From NCBI GenBank assembly GCA_028023455.1, contig JAQFVV010006720.1, forward strand, positions 365,085-429,084: 64,000 nt of DNA, in the 5' to 3' direction. The position numbers were made by a program, and so were the translations under genes. Shown here in pieces: positions 37,101 to 49,058 of this stretch. The notes under the pieces are model-generated. The model ran no database searches and was not told where the DNA came from. It saw nothing but the letters and a program-made list of their open reading frames with translations. This DNA is from Epiperipatus broadwayi (lineage: Eukaryota; Onychophora; Udeonychophora; Euonychophora; Peripatidae). Position 1 is the first letter of the stretch. Every line of letters starts with the position of its first letter.

Positions 37101-37509
37101 TATAAGATCTTTCCATTAACTTGTTGTAAATCGTAAGATTTCGCGAGTACTAGTGTATAATAAGAATTGTGGACCTAATTAGTGAAGTACTGAATAGCTT
37201 CACACTATTAGATGTAATCACTTCAGCTTCATCTATTCGTATATAAAAGTAGGTTGAAGTAAAGAAGGGTTTCCCTCTTTTCTTCATAGTGAAATCTTGT
37301 GACTAAGACCTGTAGAGGTCCCTACCTTCGAATTTTTAAGAGGCTTATTTCTAAACATTAAATGCTTTAGTAAATATTACTTAATATAATAATGTGCTTT
37401 TAATAAAATTTATAATTACATTAGATATTTAATGAAAATTAAGTTGTTGTTTTTTTTTTCTTTTTAAATTTAGTAATAAAACCATTGAATCGGAAATCAA
37501 TCCGGTTCA
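34124..37509 (-). mobile_element. Family B LTR 1 (3' LTR if transcribed on minus), with nested insertion
   Basis: Starts TGTAATGGG and ends CCGGTTCA, so it has TG...CA ends in either orientation. It is collinear with 39141-41086 except for an insertion of 1,442 bases (35991-37432, including one target copy). Removing that leaves 1,944 bases against 1,946 in the other LTR. In a 200-base sample near the start roughly one base in eight differs, so this is an old insertion. Minus-strand orientation is inferred from the gag-like frame, the primer-site-like sequence beside the other LTR, and purine-rich stretches just outside 37509. Confidence 0.85.
35978..37432. mobile_element. Fold-back transposon with duplicated-unit arms, nested in family B LTR
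   Basis: The insert 35991-37419 (1,429 bp) has GTAAT...ATTAC ends and is flanked by the direct repeat ATTAGATATTTAA (35978-35990 and 37420-37432). The intact LTR at 39141-41086 has a single uninterrupted copy of this site, so the boundaries are well fixed. The insert contains two direct copies of a 348-bp unit (aligned at 35989 and 36337) followed by two inverted copies (about 36650-37419), giving a near-complete palindrome centred near 36650. Each unit holds TCGAAGGTAGGGACC and GTGAAGCTATTCAATACTT. No coding capacity. The architecture is that of Foldback elements, but a 13-base target duplication is longer than the 9 bp known for Drosophila FB. Confidence 0.85.
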
Positions 37510-37757
37510 ACCGCCTCGATACGCGATCAAAAAAAAAAAAAAAAAAAACATTTCTGCAACTTTTTCCCCCTTTTTTTTAACTATAAACATTTTAAAAACT
37601 ACCTCTAAAAATTCGGCTGAACATTTGCCTCATACTCCTGAAAAACCAAAACAATATTTTATTTCTTACATTTATCCATTCTCATAAATCATTAACAATT
37701 TTTTTAGTTTGTATGTTTGTTTTAAAGCAAGGCATCCGGTTGCTAAAAGCTGAACCT
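37510..37757 (-). other. Family B internal 3' segment with purine tracts
   Basis: On the minus strand this non-coding stretch carries an A8G4A5-like purine tract (about 37562-37580) and ends GAGGCGGT next to the LTR. Either could be the polypurine tract. A poly(A)/poly(T) run sits at 37530-37549. Confidence 0.45.
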
Positions 37758-38567
37758 TTAACTTTTGACCAGTAGTACTTTTCCTCCTATTATTAACTTT
37801 TTGACATGGCCTAATTTCACCCACTTGTCCCTTTTCAGCTTATAAAATTTTATCTTATCTCTTTCCTGTTCTGTTTTATTTTCTAGCATATATACCTGAA
37901 CCTTTTTCATAACAAAATTTCCCACTTCTTCACCTTTTCCTACATTATTTTTGATCAAATCAACACTAGTACACTGCAAAACTTCATTTCCTACAGACTT
38001 TTTACATGACTTGAGTACAATTGCTTTATAAATGGCTTTTATTTTTGCTTTAAAATCATATTCCGAAAACCTTTCATTAACTCTTTTTTTAGTTTTAAAT
38101 CCCTGTTCACCACTAACAGTTATTTTATTCAACTCATTATTAACCTCTTGGCGTAACTCTTTTACACTATTTTCAATCCCTAACATATAACTGTCTCCAA
38201 GATCTTTCTCCACCGCACTATCTATCTCTCTCCACTCTTTTCTCATTTCAAACTTTATTTCCACACTCTCTGTCCTAGTACTATCCTGTGCTACTTCAAT
38301 TTATATATATTTTACGACCACATTTTCTACTTCCAGACTCTCTTTACTCATCTCATTTATCAAATCCTTTTCCATCTCCACTTCTTTTTGTACTTCCTGA
38401 GATTCTTCTACTCTTCCTGTTATTTCTCTTCTCTTTTCTTTCATTTCTGCCCTCAGCTCCTGCAGTATTGTTTGTTGACTTTGATTCATTTCTAGCAACT
38501 CTTGTCATATTTCTTTCATCTTGGCTTGCTGACTTTGTTGCATTTCTATTATCAACTTTATCATCAT
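37758..38567 (-). pseudogene. Family B gag-like coiled-coil protein, two in-frame stops
   Basis: One minus-strand frame runs about 270 codons from the Met pair near 38567 to the stop at 37758. It is interrupted only by TGA near 38505 and TAA at 38301-38303. The N-terminal part is Gln/Glu/Lys-rich with heptad-like spacing (EMQQSQQAKMKEI, then EMNQSQQTILQELRAEMKEK), predicting a coiled coil. The rest is highly charged and ends KRDKWVKLGHVKKLIIGG. No zinc knuckle, protease or reverse transcriptase is present. Its place between the LTRs, next to the 5' LTR and a primer-site-like sequence, supports a gag role by position. Recognition by sequence is weak, so another element-specific protein is possible. 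Confidence 0.55.
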
Positions 38568-39140
38568 CTGAGTCTCGCTCTCTTCTTTTTCTACTATCTG
38601 GGGGTATTTAAATGAAAAAAAGGCGCTCTTCCAAACCAGCCACTCTGTCACCTTTTTCTTTACCTTCCTTTTTTACACAAGGCTAACATGCTATACTACC
38701 TTTTTTTAAACAAAAAATCCCAAAACAAATAAAACACTATTTATTTATATGCAAGAAGACAACAAACTATTTTTACTATTTTTAAATTCGAAAATTTTAC
38801 TCCAAACTATTTTTCTTCTAAACAGTTTATTAATTATTTCATATGAAAAGGCAAACAAACTATTTTTCACACTTTTGACTTCAAAAATTAACTCCAAACT
38901 ATTTTTTTAAAACAACAACAACAAAAAAAAACCTCTATTTATTATTTATGTCATATGAAAAAGATGAAACCCAGTTCTACCAAACTGCTCTAAGAGTACA
39001 TGCCATAACCAACAAAAACTGATCCCCACCTACTATATATTGCCTCCTATACCTAAAATCTTTCTCAACCATCTAAACAAAATCTCACATGGGCTTGAAA
39101 ACTCGAAGCTCCATGTTGTTGTGCCAAAAATTAATATATA
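38568..39140 (-). other. Family B 5' leader with primer-binding-site-like sequence
   Basis: Non-coding. On the minus strand, eleven AT-rich bases after the LTR end CCCATTACA, the sequence reads TTTTTGGCACAACAACATGG (39108-39127). A TGG...-starting site at this place is where a tRNA primer would bind. The separation from the LTR is larger than usual, and I cannot assign the tRNA. Confidence 0.45.
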
Positions 39141-41086
39141 TGTAATGGGCAAAACCATTATGATTCACATATACTGCCAACGAGTGAGCCACTAGTCTGA
39201 AAATCAGAACAAGACATTTATTTTAAGGATGGACAGGATATGCGAATCTGAACGTGCTTGGCTAAACTCAGGGAGAAACAAGATATCTTAAATATTATTT
39301 AGACAGTCAAGAAATAAAAGTACCAAGACAAATGTCAGCCAAATAAATTTAAACAATATATTAATTTTATTAAAAGTGGGACAATGTAGTATAGAGATCT
39401 AGCCATGAATAAAAAAGTGATATATTAAGGTACGCATATTTACCAGAGATTGCACATGAGTATGGCAAACCTGAAAAACATAAAACACTTTGGCAGCAAA
39501 ATTTCTCTCAACAAAAAATATCAGAAATGGACAGATAATAGCTTCCTACTGGCAATTCATAAAATTACAATACAAAACAAAAAAAAAAAACAACAACTCT
39601 AGCTTCGTGATTCAGAGATATTAAGACAGTTACGATCTTGTAGGAAATCAATGAAACCAGTGCTGATGATAGATCAGTAGCATTATAACTACAAATGCTA
39701 TAATGTCGCAGGACTGCTGCATGTAATACTACTTTTAAAGCAAACATGGTTTATTTCACATACAAGACAGCAAAAGGATATTTGATCACAATGTTATGTA
39801 ATCCAGAAAGGAATGAATACATTAGACAACCCGAAGAAATAATTTGATCAATAGCCAGCAAAAAGATTTTGTTATTTGCAAAAAGTGCAAACTAAACATG
39901 TTTAAAAATTCATTGTTTACAACAACAACTAAGGGCCAAAGGGTAAATAAAAACTATGAAGACTGCCAAAGCATTTTGCAATAGTTAATAAAATCATTAG
40001 GCATATGTTAAACAAATAAAATACAATCTGTCAAAACACCTCCTGATAAATGAAAATTGAAAACAAACTTGGAATCCTAAAACTAAGATTCCAAGACACA
40101 CTTTAAATACTAGAAAAAGTACATACCAATAATAAATAATTAAATATAATTAATACCACTTTAAAACATACTTATCATTAGATTGAGTGGAGATATAATT
40201 AAACACAATTTATATACCCTGGCTAGAACAAGAAAAAGTTTATCTTACAACAAGGCAGAGTTCTAGTAACTTTATGATGAATGGGTACTTTTAATAACAG
40301 TTATCCTTTCTGGTGACTTCTCTTTAGGACAAAGGCAAGTGTTGAGGCAAATTAGGGATCCAGCTTAGGTTAGAGTTGTATGGCATCATGAAAGAACAGT
40401 CTAGAGCCTGAGGCTTGTCTTTATTTAAATTAGCAATGCATCTTATTGCTTCCAATAACTATAGCAGCATTTGTTGACATCACGAAAGTGAATTTGAAAA
40501 ATCTCTTAAATGTTCAACTGCATTAATATGAAGTTCCACATATTAATCCTAAAGCCTCCTAGAAAATTCAGAAGCTGTACCAAGTGCTCTTAAAAACTTT
40601 CCTCTTCTCTCTAGAATAAAAGCAACCACCCCTTTTTTGGCAGGCTATAGTTACCTTGCTACATTTCCCACGAAAAACCTTCCTTAATGTCAAATTATAT
40701 ATCTCAGGCAGGGAAAATACTAATTTCCTGCTCAGCCTAATTTAAGTATTCCAACCAGGCAATATTGTAACAAAAATAACAAATATAAATCTAAATCTCC
40801 ACTTTTAGACTTTTAGAATTAACTTTAAAAATGATTAAAAATAAAAGCAACAGGAATATATAATTAGAAAGCTTACCTGTTTTTAATCAAATTGCTTAAA
40901 ACGAGTGTTTTTAAATCAATTTTATAAACAAAGTAGTGAAAATAAACTATTTTAAATATAAACATGTATGTGTTTTAAATAATAATAATAAAAAAATTTA
41001 GCATTAGACATTTAACGAAAATTAAGTTGTTTTTCCCTTTTTAATTTCAGTAATAAAACCATTGAATCGGAAATCAATCCAGTTCA
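39141..41086 (-). mobile_element. Family B LTR 2 (5' LTR if transcribed on minus), uninterrupted
   Basis: A 1,946-base copy starting TGTAATGGGC and ending CCAGTTCA, collinear with LTR 1. It shows the empty site of the nested fold-back element (GCATTAGACATTTAACG near 41001). The outer flank is immediately (TA)n. Confidence 0.85.
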
Positions 41087-41097
41087 ATATATATATA

Positions 41098-41147
<50 letters not shown>
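41087..41147. repeat. (TA)n tract flanking family B element
   Basis: About 60 bases with one break near 41100; abuts the LTR end. Confidence 0.95.
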
Positions 41148-41150
<3 letters not shown>

Positions 41151-41222
41151 TAAGTAAAAATCAGTCATATGTCACAAGATCTATATAGCTTGTATTACCA
41201 ATATGTAATATATAAAAAGCAT

Positions 41223-41280
41223 GTTAATAGCTCTAAACAAGCTTATTTATTTTATTTTTATGATAAATGCTGCAAGAGGA
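41223..41280 (+). repeat. Short dispersed repeat (copy 1)
   Basis: GTTAATAGCTCTAAACAAGC...GATAAATGCTGCAAG matches two blocks at 46344-46383 and 46762-46803. Confidence 0.55.
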
Positions 41281-41292
41281 AATACCTGAAGC

Positions 41293-41409
<117 letters not shown>

Positions 41410-41920
41410 ACCCTCACTTTCAGGAAATATGTAATAATAATAATTTAGTCGAGATCAGGTAAATAATTATACTCATCTAAAGTGTATCTAATCAATAATA
41501 AATATATTATCCAATACTGTATGTTATTAAACTAGCTCTAATTAATAAATAATAATATAGTGAGGTTTCATAAATGAATTAAATAAATATTTAAGAAAAA
41601 TCATGAGACTATGAAGTGAATTTACAGGTGGCAAGAGGAATACATTGACCAATAATCCACAAGATACTACCTCAATGGTATAATAATGATATCCTCCCTC
41701 TTATTATCTTATACACTAAATCTTAGCATTCCTATGTCTTCAATAATTACTTAATTAATTAAAATTATGCCAATAAAACAATCTTCATCCTTTTATCTAA
41801 ATAATCTAGCTCACATAATCTCAGGTTCTTATAAAATAATTGTAGGCAATTATAATTTCTGTAATTAAGCATGATAAGGGATTTAATATCATTCTCAAAT
41901 ACATCTGATTAACATTAATA

Positions 41921-42125
<205 letters not shown>

Positions 42126-42132
42126 TGACAAA

Positions 42133-42155
42133 TGAAATTTCTTGAAGAAATTTCA
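42133..42155. promoter_or_regulatory. Perfect 23-bp palindrome resembling a heat-shock element
   Basis: TGAAATTTCTT-G-AAGAAATTTCA is a perfect inverted repeat with a 1-base centre. It contains GAA-nn-TTC-nn-GAA, the three-unit heat-shock-factor consensus. It lies 8 bases from the (TAA)n array. No gene is adjacent, so the match may be chance or a small hairpin. Confidence 0.35.
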
Positions 42156-45100
42156 TATCAAGAAAATATTATAACTCTTAAATAATAATCTTATTTATGT
42201 TGTGCAAATATTATATTTAAAATTCAAGTTATATGTGATTATGTATCTGTGATGTGGAAAATTGAGTCAACAACAAAATTTATAAAACAAGTTTAACAAA
42301 TTTATTGTTAACTTCAACAATAACTTATATAGACCATTTACATTACTAATCATCTTTACATTATCACACTTTCTGTACTTTTCAGAAATAAACTATAAAA
42401 TAAGATAAGGAACATTATTATTTTTAAAAATATCTCTTATTAAAATATTATAATGTATCCTTGTTACATTTACGAGAATTTGGTAACCTCAAGATACAAA
42501 AGGAAAAAAATAATCAGTTTAATATTCACCTATTAACTTGTACTTAGTTCTTTTTAAATAATTTAACATATCATGTAGTCATTTCCAACTTTATAACAGC
42601 ATGAATAAATTCAATTAACAACATAGCGGACTAATTATATTACTGATTGAAAATTAATTTAATATCAGATAAAATGTATGTGTTGGTGTATATCGTTGCT
42701 CAGAATAACATTTTAAAACCTATAACTATTTGTATCGTTTTAACACGATTCGGTTTTATCACATTACTTGTTAAAAATATGCATTATATGTAAGTTTTAA
42801 AATCCTTAACAGTTATTCAATATTTTCATAAACCAACATAAATTATCACTTATACATCTTTACAAAAAAATAATCAATTTCAAATATTTAAAGATTTATG
42901 ATTCTTTTACTGATAAACATATCCTTATAATCTTTGTATTCATCTCTATCTTCACTCCAAGTAAGACAACCTATCTCTGCCTTTTAAATACGATCCACAC
43001 CTTCAAAATTATCATTTATTATTTTAAATACAATCATATACGATGTAATACTAGAAATTTTGATAGCGATCAGATGCTTAGGCATATAAAACAAATTTAA
43101 GAAATTTGATATGTTTTATCTGTCTAATAACCTCCACCACAAAATATAATGTCCAGGCTATTTATTCAGCTCTATGGACCATTTAACTTCAACAAAAAGA
43201 AAACACTGCCATTGAAAATATATGAGTTACAAGGTAAAATCATCTATATTTGCATAATCATTATCATCGATTATCTTTGTTCCCATACTAATACATCGCA
43301 CATAAAACATCATCTTGATTTTATTTAACTTATTTCCAAGTCACTATCCTTATAACTTCTTTAGAGATTTACCGCTTTATATTGCTAAAATTATTACACA
43401 TCTCTACAACAATAAATAAATTCGCATGCAAGTAACAATCTAATTGCTCAATATAAAATTACTTTATTCCCTTAATAACTCTTGAACTAAGATATAATAA
43501 TCAGTATTGATATAATACTTCAACACTTCAACAACTTAAAATAAGTATTAAGTTCAATCACGATAGAATCATACAATTATGTTCCCATTACGTTAGAATA
43601 TATTTATAATGCAAGATAAAAGTATGCATATTTTTAAATAAATAAACTATAATCTCTGTGTATGTATAGTGTATTTATACGTTTTCACACATCAACACAA
43701 AAAATAACATAATACTTTGACCATCTAAAATAAAAATAAAAAACATCATAGAATCATTAATATTTTATATTTTTTACCATAAGTGATATCTCCACTGTTT
43801 AATCACTTAATTGTGTTTCTGGTCCACAAACTAAATAACAAAACTTGCATAGTATATCATACTTTATATATAATTACACTTAAAATATTAAGTTTTCTTA
43901 AATTATTAAATATTTTTTTATAAGAATCTAAGGACTATGTTAGTAAATAGTTTAATATTTTTATCTTCCTTTCCTATCTCTAATACATGAATAAGTATTA
44001 ACACTAAGATTAGAAAAAATAATTCAAAAGCATATTTACAAAAACAAAACTTTGTCCATAATGTTCAGCAAAAAAAAAATGTCTTAATTTTCCTTTTGGG
44101 TATTTCAACTTCCCAGTGCTTGTTGATGAAAAACTTCTACTGATGCTAAAATCATGCATGCTGTATTGGTTCCACTTTTAAGACAAAATGAATGACAATT
44201 TAAAAAAAAAATAAGGTAGTTCAACTTTTAAAATATCCGGATTAATTCATAAATAACCATGGATTTCCTTGTAAAAGTTTATAAAATAATAGTTCATGGT
44301 TCCCATTATTTTTTAGAAAAAATAATTATTAAAAGTACTTTTCGATATCATATAATAATATAATTTCAAAGCCCTGCTATTTTCATTCAAATCCCATGAC
44401 AGTTTATAGTGTCTTCAATATGGTAACACTAATTCAGTGTTTATCAACACTTACTATGTATTAAATATCTCCATAAATAATTTATAACATCTTTTGTATG
44501 TCCAGCATACACAAATTAATAATCGGATAATTTTCTTACCTATTTTAAGGATTCCTTTAATCAGATGTGAAACATCATGATAACGGTCTTGGTTTTTATA
44601 GTTTATTTTTAAAATGGATTATTAAATTTTTTTTCATATAGAAATATTTCTACATTTTCCAAAATTATTATTTTTATCAAGTTAATTTTTTTTAAAAACT
44701 TTACTATTCTATTTTCTTAATCTTAATTTTAAAATCAATTCTCCGAATAAAGTTACTTTTTTTTTTTACTTTTAATTTCTGGTGAATCTTCATTAAATCT
44801 TCCATGTGACATCCACTTTGCTAATCTCAATAGCAAATTACAATTATTAATTTATATAGACAAAATTCATGTTAATGGCAATGTAATAATTTTGACATTT
44901 TTTATATAAATTTAAATTTAACAATAATCTATTCATGTTTAACGTGATGTTAAGATCAAGCTTAATAAATCGGTCGATAAAGAATTACTTAGCTTTTAGC
45001 AAGGCATCTCTATATTATATGATCTTATAATAAATTACTGTTCTTTCTTGGAAGTAAAAATTAATATAATTGATTATTAATGGTACTTTTAATCTTTAGA

Positions 45101-45747
45101 GTGCAAACTAATAGAAGTTAAGTTATTTAATACAGCACACTTAGTCAATAAAAGGAGTAGTAGTTCAGCAGTACCCCCCCAAAAAATATTTGTGCACCAA
45201 TTTTTATACCAGAATAAATTACTCCCTTGATTGGTTAACTAAACATTTCTCAGCTAGCTTATTTGCATACCTAACCAACAGTGCAGTATCAAAATTAAAA
45301 ATAAATAATGACTTATCTAATATTTATTATTTACTATATTATTTCATTCCTAGTAAATGCCTCAAAATAACTTTTAAAACCATATTGTAATATTTATTAT
45401 TACCTTTAGCTTTCTTAAAATATAGTAATTTTCAAAACAAAACAAAAATCTAATTTTACTTATTACATTCGTTTTTTTTTTTCAATAATATAAAAAACCA
45501 TGACTTAATATTTTATACCAATTTTATTTTATCTTGTGGTAGTCAAATATAATATTTTAAATTTTATACTAGAATTTTTAAACAGTTTTGCAACTTTACT
45601 AATAAACTCACAACCATGTGTGTACCGACATCTATCTGTCACATGATTTACAACCCAGATGAAATGCTTACAATTTAGTTGAAAACAAACTATATATATA
45701 TATATATATATATATAGTATTGTTTTCATATATATATTATTTGTTTT

Positions 45748-45791
<44 letters not shown>

Positions 45792-46212
45792 AAAACATTA
45801 AAATAATAGTTTAATATTATAAAACCAAATATTCATTTTCTACCCCAATACTATCTTTAAATAAATATTTTACATTCAATTATTACATATAAATTTTTAT
45901 TACTCAAATATACTATTTATCTACCTTCCAGTTGTTACTTTTCAAATTTACTTAAACATTTATTTACAAGACTTATTAATGCAGTATTTATTATGGACAC
46001 TTTTCCCAACCATACAATATTATAATTTATTTTTAGTTGACTGTTTTTTTTAATATTAACATAATTATATACATTAAATATTCTTATTTACTTTAATTAG
46101 ACTTTCAAAAAGATCATCAATGCAACATATACATCATACCCCTAAATAACTTTTTAAATTTAATTTTTTTAGTAAATTGATATAAACAACTCATCCTAAC
46201 CTAAAAAAGGGT

Positions 46213-46215
<3 letters not shown>
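42156..46215. other. AT-rich DNA, no gene
   Basis: No supported coding or RNA feature over about 4 kb, apart from the inverted 26-mer at 43146-43171 and (TA)n tracts at 45691-45716 and 45752-45788. Confidence 0.65.
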
Positions 46216-46303
<88 letters not shown>

Positions 46304-46335
46304 TGTGTGTGTGTGTGTGTGTTTGTGTGAGTGTA
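46216..46335. repeat. Compound (TA)n-(GT)n microsatellite
   Basis: About 85 bases of TA followed by a GT run with small breaks (46301-46335). Confidence 0.96.
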
Positions 46336-46343
46336 ATGAGTGT

Positions 46344-47090
46344 GCAAATAGCTCTTACAAGATTTATTGATAAATGACACAAGACGTTGCATTTTAAATC
46401 TCTCTAAAAATGAACTCCATCCCCAAAATGGTTTTGATCTATTGGCTGTCTTCAGTGAGGTATTAGTATGTTTCAGACACTAGATCTGAAATACCCAACT
46501 CAAGGCCAACTATTATTTGATACTTAACTATTAAAGAGAAAGTAGCAAATTTCCAGACACCTATATGTTTTCAAATCCAGCTATCTAGCTTAAATCGCTA
46601 TATGGGTCTGAAAACTCTGCACCCACACCATGAATTAATAGTCTAATAATATAACATCACTTAAGACTTAAAAGCAAAATTATAATAGTAAATAAAATCA
46701 AGTCATACATTATGTGACTTAACATGACAAGCTTGGAATTAAAAAATAAAATTATGACTGTGTTGATAGCTCTAACAAGCTTTATATCGATAAATGCCAC
46801 AAGGGAAAGCATTTAAAATATCTATTTTATTTACTATTATAATTTTGTTCTAAGATTTAAGTGATAATATAATGTTACAATATTAATATATGGTTTTATT
46901 GAAGTTAGATAAGTGGATTAGAAAACAAAAAGCTGTCTGAAATTTTCAGATTTTCTACTTATTAGTCAAGTATCAGATAAGTGCTATTCTAGAGTTGGTA
47001 TTTTATATTTAGGGTCTGAAATATTTTTGCCCCTCACTGAAAAGAGCCAGTAGCTTTAAATTGATTTGTGGATTAGAATAATTTTTAGAT
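46344..47090. repeat. Unclassified repeat: direct and inverted copies
   Basis: The block at 46344-46383 (AATAGCTCTTACAAG...GATAAATGACACAAG) recurs in direct orientation at 46762-46803. The segment 46440-46565 recurs inverted at about 46930-47060: both contain a TACTTT/TACTTA...AGTATCA.ATAA passage, a GTCTGAAA passage and CCTCACTGAA. This mixed arrangement suggests two rearranged copies of one mobile element of about 0.4-0.5 kb. The class is not identified. Confidence 0.5.
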
Positions 47091-48038
47091 AGAAATTTTA
47101 AATGCTTTCTTTTGCAGCATTTATTAATAACGCTTGTTTTCAGCTATCAATATGGTCATTATTTTATAATTATGAGCATATCAAGTTAGGTAATCTGGTA
47201 TATGACTTATATATTGAAATTACACTGTAAATAATAAATAGAATAGAAATTAAATATAAATATACAATCTTTCATTCAGCAGTACTAATTTAATTAGTTT
47301 CTTAATCATGCTCAATTGCTGTTAAATTCAGAATATCATAACGGAAGCAAATGTCATCAACTCAAATCCCACTAATCCCGAATTTTAATGTTAGCAGCTC
47401 TTTTAATCTTTTCTTTATGATGCGTTTTGATTCACCTACATATAATAAAACGAATTGTTTTATAAGCATGTGAAAAGTAAAAACAATAGTGATTTAATGA
47501 TTGCTTCAGTTTTCTTACATCATAAAAGGAAATGTAAATATAAATTTAAGTTTAAACATGGAAGTGATAATATTTTTCATAAAGAGATAAACCATAATAA
47601 ACAAAAAATAAAGAGATAATTTTAATAAGTAGAAATAAAATGAATATTATTATAAACAACAGGCTAGTTAAAATTTGGGAATCATGCGAATTTGAGTTCA
47701 CTGACCCTTGCATTATGTTTTTTTTTTTTTAATCTAATGGCACTTGAGAAGGATTAAGGAATTAATCAAAAGTACTTATTGTTTATATTGTTGTTTTAAT
47801 ATTTTTTTTAAGAAATTGACATTTTATTTGCATTGTATATAATCAAAATATTCTGGAATAAACTTTTCAATATTCAATATACTTATAAAAACAAATAAAT
47901 AATAACTATAACCATATTACTGCAACAAACACAATTCCGAGTAGCTTATATTAGTTTAAAAAAATCTCATTAATGTTATACAACATTAAGATTTTCAATG
48001 TGACTAACTTCCCATAATTTATGTATATTAGCACACAT
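47091..48038. other. AT-rich DNA, no gene
   Basis: Nothing recognised. Confidence 0.6.
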
Positions 48039-48137
48039 GTTTTTTTTTTTTTTTTTATATGTCAATGTGTTGACTGGGAAATGAACCCAAGGCAACTGCT
48101 TGGTAGGCAACTATGCTAATCACTAGGCCACCAAAGC
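48039..48137 (-). mobile_element. tRNA-Gly-like retroposon with poly(A) tail
   Basis: On the minus strand the 72 bases 48137-48066 resemble a tRNA: an A-box-like TGGCCTAGTGATTAGC, a loop region CTACCAA, and a B-box-like GGGTTCATTTCCC with a paired T stem. Overall wording is closest to tRNA-Gly. Only about five of seven acceptor pairs can form and the anticodon arm is poor, so it is unlikely to be a working tRNA. A run of 17 A residues follows within about 15 bases, as in a SINE or tRNA-derived retroposon. No clear target duplication was found. Confidence 0.55.
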
Positions 48138-48231
48138 TTGACAATTATGTTGGTTATTTAATATGTTGTAGGTCATATCAAAGCTAAAATCTCCATTACA
48201 AATAACTGACTGCTCTGTAAATTCAAATTTG

Positions 48232-48232
<1 letters not shown>

Positions 48233-48325
<93 letters not shown>
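48233..48325. repeat. (TA)n microsatellite
   Basis: About 93 bases of pure TA. Confidence 0.96.
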
Positions 48326-48328
<3 letters not shown>

Positions 48329-48933
48329 TTTTTATTATAGAAAATTTCACGTTCATGAATTCTGTTTTTCAATTCACATTTTGAACCACAAATATACCTG
48401 GATTCACAACAACATGGAAATTGTAAATAATACAATAGGTATTTATTTTATCAAAAAATATATCTTTCCTTTAATATAATCAATCCGCCAGTATATGGTG
48501 GAAACTTGAATGCAACCGTAAAATGAGAGAAACCAATGATATAATCACAATTCATTATTTACTTATGGTGATGAATGAAATCCTTTTTCTTTAATATTTT
48601 CCTTCCACCATTTTTATACAAATTGACTTTACATTTAATAATTTTTGGAGTATATTTCAAAATGGAACAATTTATTATTTGAAATAATTTTGGTCTAATT
48701 CCATATAATTTACACATAAGTGGAACATTGATTTTGAGATGTGCATATATGTTTACCAAATATGCTACTCAACTCTATATTGTACAAAAAATCCTCATCT
48801 TACCTGTTATTTGACATCCTTAATCATCTAAGTATAAAAAAAAATGTTTCACTTACTTATTATTATAAAAACTAATAAATAAAAAATGTTATAATAAATA
48901 AATAAATCAATGAGAAAATTCGATTAAATATGC

Positions 48934-48974
<41 letters not shown>

Positions 48975-49024
48975 TATATCTTTTTTCTCTCGCTCTCTAT
49001 ATATATAGATATATATAACTATAT

Positions 49025-49058
<34 letters not shown>

